A stretch of DNA of 25,574 bases from Phallusia fumigata. Lineage: Eukaryota > Chordata > Ascidiacea > Phlebobranchia > Ascidiidae. The stretch lies in NCBI GenBank assembly GCA_008931825.1, contig QXVZ01019464.1, positions 1 through 25,574 of the forward strand, read 5' to 3'. Both the position numbers and the translations under genes were made by a program. Positions 21,901 to 25,574 of the stretch are shown in pieces. How positions within the stretch are numbered: the stretch's first letter is position 1; every line of letters begins with the position of its first letter. The notes under the pieces are model-generated. The model worked only from the letters and a program-made list of their open reading frames with translations. It made no database searches and had not been told where the DNA came from.

Positions 21901-24059
21901 CTGACCTGAAAATATGAGTGTCTGTCAATAAATATTCACTTGTAAAATAGTTTATGTTAAATAGGAAATGTCCAACAAGAAAAACAACAGTTGCCCCCAA
22001 AATATTTTGCACTTGATTCTTCAGAGCATGTGAAATAGGACGATATGGTGACATAATCATATCATGAAATGTGCGATACTTGTAGATTGGACCTAAAAGA
22101 GTATAACTAAACTATATTACGTTACTATACTATAAATTACTGGCAACAACATTGTTTAGCGTTCCATTCACTGTTTATGATGGTGGTAAAACTTAAAACC
22201 AATTGCATACGTTACTTTAAAATACTTTGCTTTGTATCAACTACCAAAATTGCTGTTTAAAAAATCTCACATTTTTGGGCCTGTGGGTGATCAAATGTGT
22301 GAACTAGGGTAAAAAGTTGTCAGTGTACAACTTCAGATACCCATCGATCACGTGTAAAAATTGGAAAAAACTTGGACAACTCTTTCTGGACCAAAATATG
22401 GGAACAAATATAAAACATGGGTTATTTTATGCACTCTTTAAGCCTGCAGGTTGCTATTGGCAATGACAATTATTATTAATACATTACTGTGGTAACTGTT
22501 TGTTTGAATATCTTGTGTTGTTTTATATGGATCCTTACAAACTTAAATTAACCATTTTGCCACTAAGGGAAGGAACCACTGGCCAAAACATGAACGTAAA
22601 TTGGTGAAAAAAAGCTGTTGGTATCATGAAATTAAAGCTAGATTGAAAACTTAATTAAAATTCCATGCATGAACATGTTAAAAACATTCACAAACCTGTG
22701 AACAGGCCAACAAAACATGTCATGTAACAAATTATATCTAACTGAGTAGGTTCTTGTTCAAGTTGTAGAATACCAAAAGACTGATATTTCATTTGCTTGG
22801 ATTTTCCATCTTTGTTTCGATAATCAAACACCTCATAAGCCACCAAAATCATCTGAAATACAAAAATAAACAATTACAGGTGAGAAAGGTGTGTTTTAAA
22901 ATGGGAATAAAAAACATTGTTGTCACCTAATGCCTAAAGCTTTATTATTAAAACAAAAGTCAACCTTTTTTTGGGCCACTTATCATAAATGTTAGTCAGA
23001 TCAGAAATTGGCATAGTTTCAATGAGTATCACTTGTTACCAAAAGTTTGGTTAAATTTTAGTAGGTTGGGGTAGCTTGTCAAAATTGAACAAACTTGGAT
23101 GTTTGTTCATTGCTAAATATTACGTAATGTAACCAGCTGCTCTTAATTCATAGTGAAACATTGTTTCTACCAAACCTTTATTGTTGCAACAAGCATGAGA
23201 CTATTTGCCAAGTTTTTTTCATCTCTGTAAAATCCTAGATGTTTGGATGATGAAAAAAAAATGCGGTATGCCAAACAAAATCCGAAAATGACTTTAGGAT
23301 TTTTTCTGTAACAAAGTTAGCATTAATTAAAAAAATAATCATTTGCAGAGCACTGCACCCCTTGGGTTGTGAACTTCCTAATCACTCCATTCATGTCGCA
23401 TCATTTCGTTTGGGGCAAAATAGTCAAACACATATTTGGGGCTGTAAGGGTAATTACTCTGCCGATTATGCTAAAATTTAAAATAACACCTGCATATATC
23501 TGCGTTTTGAACTTTGGATAAATATGACTGTACCAAAGAACATGTAAACAGAAAAATGAATATTTAAAGGTGAAAAATGGGTAAATGAAACCAAATTTAC
23601 AAATACTTGGCTTAGTGCCAACTATTATAAAAGGAAACTTCTAGTAACTTACTATAAATTTTATTGCTTATAAATGTGTAGGTTAAATAGTCAGTCAACT
23701 GGGGTGAAAAAGCGCACAACTTCAGATACTCATCTATAGTGAAAACAATATGTGCCCCCTTTAAGGGGACTAATACTAATACAAAATTGTGAAAAAAATA
23801 ATTTTTTTACCCACACAAGTTTAACATAAATTTTATCATGTACTTACACAAAACTAGTTATCATCCATGTTGCACCAAGGACCATGATTGCAAAATGCAA
23901 TGAGTCAAGTCCACAAAAGATGATGATTTGCAAAATACCCACGATGGAATATACATATTTTGAGTATGTTTTGATTTTCAACAAACGAAAAAAGGCACCA
24001 ATTAAAACAGATGATATTATGTGTAGTGCAAAGGAAACTTCTATTATTGATAAAGCCAT
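12930..24059 (-). CDS. MBOAT7: MBOAT7/LPIAT1-like lysophosphatidylinositol acyltransferase, paralog 1 (8 exons, 468 aa)
   Basis: Exons (minus): 24059-23848, 23305-23176, 22852-22696, 22092-21906, 21205-21050, 18520-18323, 16966-16805, 13134-12930 (stop TAG). Every intron is GT-AG, and phases 2,0,1,2,2,2,2 are identical to paralog 2. The predicted protein is 468 aa, close to human MBOAT7 (472). It is expected to be a multi-pass ER membrane enzyme that reacylates lysophosphatidylinositol with a polyunsaturated acyl-CoA. Motifs in order are CGLDSLHF, GLFTGPIYKYRTFHDM, GMGMYPN, HHWNCCVQWW with putative active-site Asn322, SAIWHGIKPGY with catalytic His359, and FHWLFVKIF in the last exon. Asn and His positions correspond closely to human N321 and H356. 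No lesion is visible. Unlike paralog 2, the C-terminus (KNVQP) has no KxKxx signal. Introns are 323-3670 bp; intron 7 spans an assembly gap and a duplicated block. The start follows an acceptor AG by 6 nt. Confidence 0.93.
13330..14816. repeat. Left copy of a 1487-bp duplicated block, intron 7 of gene 1
   Basis: Identical to 15066-16552 at a constant offset of 1736 apart from about five substitutions that I could see (for example at 13497). It stops exactly at the N gap. It includes family A copy 4. It carries no exon of gene 1. Confidence 0.9.
13560..14621 (-). repeat. Family A repeat, copy 4
   Basis: Reverse orientation. Blocks seen include GGCGTTCTCCATATTTTCAC, TATGGGTCCCCACACACATG, GACCTGCAGTGACCCTCAGG and TACCCATCTATCATGTGTAA, ending in CAGAGTAAAAGCAACAAGTG and TTCATGAAATGGGA. 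The TTCACCCATCGG block is absent. A plus-strand frame at 14039-14395 (118 codons) aligns with that of copy 3 with an in-frame deletion. Confidence 0.7.
14817..15065. other. Assembly gap (249 N)
   Basis: A run of 249 N lies in intron 7 of gene 1, immediately between the two near-identical blocks. Open frames crossing it are meaningless. Confidence 1.
15066..16552. repeat. Right copy of the 1487-bp duplicated block, intron 7 of gene 1
   Basis: Starts at the first base after the gap. It matches 13330-14816 base for base except scattered substitutions, such as ACACCCACAATAAG here against ATACCCATAATAAG on the left. It contains family A copy 5 (15296-16357). Most likely the same locus assembled twice. 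Confidence 0.9.
17085..17430 (-). repeat. Family A repeat, copy 6 (fragment), intron 6 of gene 1
   Basis: Divergent matches in the same order as copy 4: CCCGCATTACA, a GTACGGGTTTCCACATACATGC version of the GGGTCCCCACACATG block, CAATTGCTAATTGGTGG, TGTCAAAAGCATAATTTAAACC and TTTGACCTGCAG. It ends after TTTTCCAATGCACAAT. Confidence 0.55.
17990..18130 (-). repeat. Repeat end with hairpin terminus, intron 6 of gene 1
   Basis: Matches 7130-7290: CATGGCCATATCAACCAGTT, TTTCATCCAAATCCACT and AACATTTGATGTCAAAAGC. It closes with TTCCCTTCAAGAATGGGATC, a divergent form of the same terminal hairpin. Confidence 0.5.
18880..18960. mobile_element. Possible piggyBac-type end (TTAA plus CACATTCACTGCCA)
   Basis: TTAACACATTCACTGCCATG resembles the TTAA target plus terminal repeat of piggyBac elements. 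An ACTGCCAAAAGGG echo lies about 45 bp downstream. No second end was found, so this is weak. Confidence 0.2.
19030..19400. repeat. Two diverged tandem units, about 176-bp period, intron 5 of gene 1
   Basis: CAATAAATATGCCAG occurs at 19066 and 19242, and the surroundings align in order: the AATGC(A/T)TAGAATG block, GTGCAATTTTA / TTGCAATTTTA, then CTGCTA(T/C)(G/A)GCCAATC and GCGTTC(T/C). Both are degenerate. No coding frame is shared. Confidence 0.6.
19604..19635. repeat. Perfect 12-bp inverted repeat with 8-nt loop
   Basis: CAGGGGTGACAA, loop CATATGTA, then TTGTCACCCCTG. Upstream at 19565-19590 are two more GGGGTGAC copies and TGACATGTCA, and GTCACCCCTA occurs at about 20571. It may be a protein-binding palindrome or a small element end. 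Confidence 0.75.
19640..20940. other. Long part of intron 5 of gene 1, no gene recognised
   Basis: Several short frames on both strands (for example 19903-20157 and 20397-20672) lack splice context, family resemblance or agreement with each other. The stretch 20800-20900 has a higher GC content and a minus-strand GGTGTCGATTCCCGG that only loosely resembles a tRNA B box. Confidence 0.35.
21570..21612 (-). repeat. Hairpin-type repeat terminus, intron 4 of gene 1
   Basis: The minus strand reads GGGTCTCCTTTTCCAAACGGGACAAATATTGTT in two parts: the CCTTTTCCAAACGGG hairpin-like segment and the ACAAATATTGTT tail. It resembles the termini at 4728, 7258 and 23745. Confidence 0.4.
22260..22440 (-). repeat. 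Family A repeat, copy 7 (5' end only), intron 3 of gene 1
   Basis: Reverse matches to the first ~180 bp of the family: GGGCCTGTGGGTGA, ACAACTTCAGATACCCATCG, CACGTGTAAAAATT, ACAACTCTTTCTGGACCAAA and ATATGGGAACAAA. Confidence 0.6.
23380..23772 (-). repeat. Family A repeat, copy 8, intron 1 of gene 1
   Basis: Reverse matches: CGTTTGGGGCAAAA, GCTGTAAGGGTAATTACT, AGGTGAAAAATGGGT, AAACTTCTAG, ACAACTTCAGATACTCATCT. It closes with GTGAAAACAATATGTGCCCC and CTTTAAGGGGAC, the hairpin terminus. Much of the 542-bp intron 1 is this insert; intron 1 of paralog 2 is only 62 bp. Confidence 0.65.
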
Positions 24060-24064
24060 TTTAG

Positions 24065-24069
24065 CCTAC
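24065..24069 (-). promoter_or_regulatory. Predicted SL trans-splice acceptor before gene 1 ATG
   Basis: The minus strand reads CTTTTGATTTGTAG, then GCTAAA and the ATG at 24059. The acceptor is six bases before the start and has no obvious partner donor. The same arrangement at paralog 2 supports a conserved trans-splice site; cis-splicing from a far 5' UTR exon is the alternative. Confidence 0.45.
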
Positions 24070-24248
24070 AAATCAAAAGTGTGCAAATAAAAAAACAAAA
24101 AAATGTTGTACAAGGTGTCAATGGTTTCCCTGTCAAGCTGCATTGCTTTAAGTCTATTTGGTCCAAAACCAAATCGGCTGAACCAACTTGAAGTTAATAA
24201 CTGCATAAATAAAAAAAACAAGGGGTAACTTAACCAACATTGTCATTT

Positions 24249-24267
24249 CACACACACACACACACAA
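24249..24267. repeat. CA microsatellite, about nine units
   Basis: An uninterrupted CA dinucleotide run about 180 bp upstream of the gene 1 start exon. Confidence 0.85.
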
Positions 24268-24339
24268 TAAACACTTAAATGATATTTTGCACATATGCAA
24301 TCTCCTATTATTACCAGACATGAGGTAGAATATTTTTGA

Positions 24340-24400
24340 AGACTCAATCGTATTCGAACAAAATAATTTGAAGACTCAAATCGTATTCGAATAATCTACC
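24340..24400. repeat. Short direct repeat upstream of gene 1
   Basis: TTTGAAGACTCAATCGTATTCGAA is followed about 30 bp later by TTTGAAGACTCAAATCGTATTCGAA (quoted here as near-identical blocks around TTTGAAGACTCAA and TCGTATTCGAA). Confidence 0.6.
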
Positions 24401-24499
24401 GGCCTGCACAAATTCAAGATGTATTCAAATAAATTGTTAGCTGTTACTGACACTGACAGACAGCGACTGACACCCTGTCAGCTGTCACAAAATTGTTAC

Positions 24500-24835
24500 A
24501 ACCACGCCTCACCGAATTTACACCCGTTTGTGTATGAAGTAGCAGCTTGTTACCAACGGCTGAGCGTTGAGCTGCTCTGGTCTTAATGTTTTGTTTAACT
24601 TGTTAAATCACTCTCTCGCGTATGGTCGTTTTGCATTTGGAGCACTTAAAAACAATCAGCCTTTAAACACGTGTTTGACCGATTGGGCTGAAATTGTAAA
24701 CATCCGATGAGAAGCATCCTGCTACATATCTATGTTTTAAATTTCAATACATTTGGATTAGTATGCCTGAAAGAGCATGTTGACTCTTTCTTGACCAAAA
24801 TGTACAGTTTACGTCACAGTCGACGACATTTTGAA
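24500..24835 (-). repeat. Family A repeat, copy 9 (internal part), upstream of gene 1
   Basis: Reverse matches to the middle of copy 1: GCTTGTTACCAACGGCTGAG, GCGTTGAG, GGTCGTTTTGCATTTGG, AACAATCAGCCTTTAAACAC, then TTTTAAATTTCAATACATTT. It is more diverged than copies 4-5. Confidence 0.6.
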
Positions 24836-25574
24836 ATTGTAATCACTCGATCGGCTGATTAACCACCATTTATTAGGTATGTTTGATTACAATTGTCCTG
24901 TTTGTCGCCCCGTAATGCTTTTTGTGTATTCGTTGCGTAAGGTTAACACTTTTTCGAATAAACAAACGTTTGTGTGACGATAATGCATGCAGGAGTGGAA
25001 AGTTATTTTTTCATCGGTTCGTGTGAGCAACAAAAACTATTATGAAGGGGCGGGCTAAAAGGCTAATCTTAATACGCCCTTCGCAACGAGGGCTGCGCAC
25101 ATGCATTTGTGAAATAGTTTGCCATTAAACTAACGCTTTCGTAGTCATGGTTGCGTGTTTACGGTCGAAAGGACGCTATAACCCTTTCATGAACTGTTTA
25201 ATATGGATCTTTTGCACCTTCATTCTGTCCCTTTACGCTTGATACCCACTTTTGCGGCTATTGTTCCGACCTAACCACGTGTAAAGACGATTATCACAAT
25301 TTACCTTACATTTATTTCATGAATATTTCATTTCTGACTCGGAATGTGTCGCACGTAGTTTGAAAACATGTCAATGCTAAAAATGGGCTATTTATCGTAT
25401 ATGTTGTTTTCGTTATTAATCTGCAACCAATTGCAAACAATATTTGGCGGATGCTTTAAGCAAACGAGATCTGCTGAGTCACGGAAATGGCGTAACGGTG
25501 GAAATTCGGACCAAAGCATGAAGGGATTTTATTTCATTGGAAATTCATTTAGACATATAAGTTGTTTTAGCTTT
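24836..25574. other. Right edge of window, nothing recognised
   Basis: No coding frame or repeat recognised. CpG is more frequent here than in the introns. It may include a promoter or a distant 5' exon for gene 1, or belong to the next gene. Confidence 0.35.

Noticed and set aside
3738-24059. Idea that the two MBOAT7 genes form an SL-resolved operon
   Set aside because: Intergenic distance is about 4.7 kb, far above the very short spacing of tunicate operons, and it contains several repeats.

Overview
This window looks like an ascidian (sea squirt) nuclear genome, most likely Ciona or a close relative. It is AT-rich, with genes split into many short exons, introns as small as 61-64 bp, dense small non-autonomous repeats, isolated N bases and one assembly gap. 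Two genes have an unpaired 3' splice site 6-9 nt before the ATG, as expected for tunicate spliced-leader (SL) trans-splicing. The species cannot be fixed from the sequence alone.

The main content is two same-strand (minus) paralogs of MBOAT7/LPIAT1, the lysophosphatidylinositol acyltransferase. I reconstructed both as eight coding exons: gene 1 at 24059-12930 (468 aa) and gene 2 at 8171-3738 (455 aa). All seven intron positions and phases (2,0,1,2,2,2,2) match, and both keep the catalytic Asn and His. Gene 2 is compact. Gene 1 has introns swollen by repeats, a gap and a duplicated block. The left edge (about 132-3040, plus strand) carries the 3' end of a third gene of unknown identity, which converges tail-to-tail with gene 2.

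Layout: 1-3365, 3' part of the plus-strand gene, its last intron filled by a repeat-family copy that includes a 575-bp direct duplication; 3300-8180, MBOAT7-like gene 2; 8181-12929, intergenic, with a small hAT-like element, a decayed LINE 3' end, a hAT-type terminus and another repeat copy; 12930-24065, MBOAT7-like gene 1, whose intron 7 holds a 249-bp N gap between two near-identical 1487-bp blocks; 24066-25574, upstream sequence with a further repeat copy and no recognisable gene.

The interspersed sequence is dominated by one family, here called family A, with about nine copies and a recurrent hairpin-like terminus (a CCCC...GGGGACACATATTGTTTT type of sequence). I saw no tRNA, rRNA or CRISPR array. 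I found no convincing new biological system. The points most worth following up are the duplicated acyltransferase pair with different C-terminal tails, the predicted trans-splice sites, the shared reading frame inside family A, and the probable assembly duplication inside gene 1.
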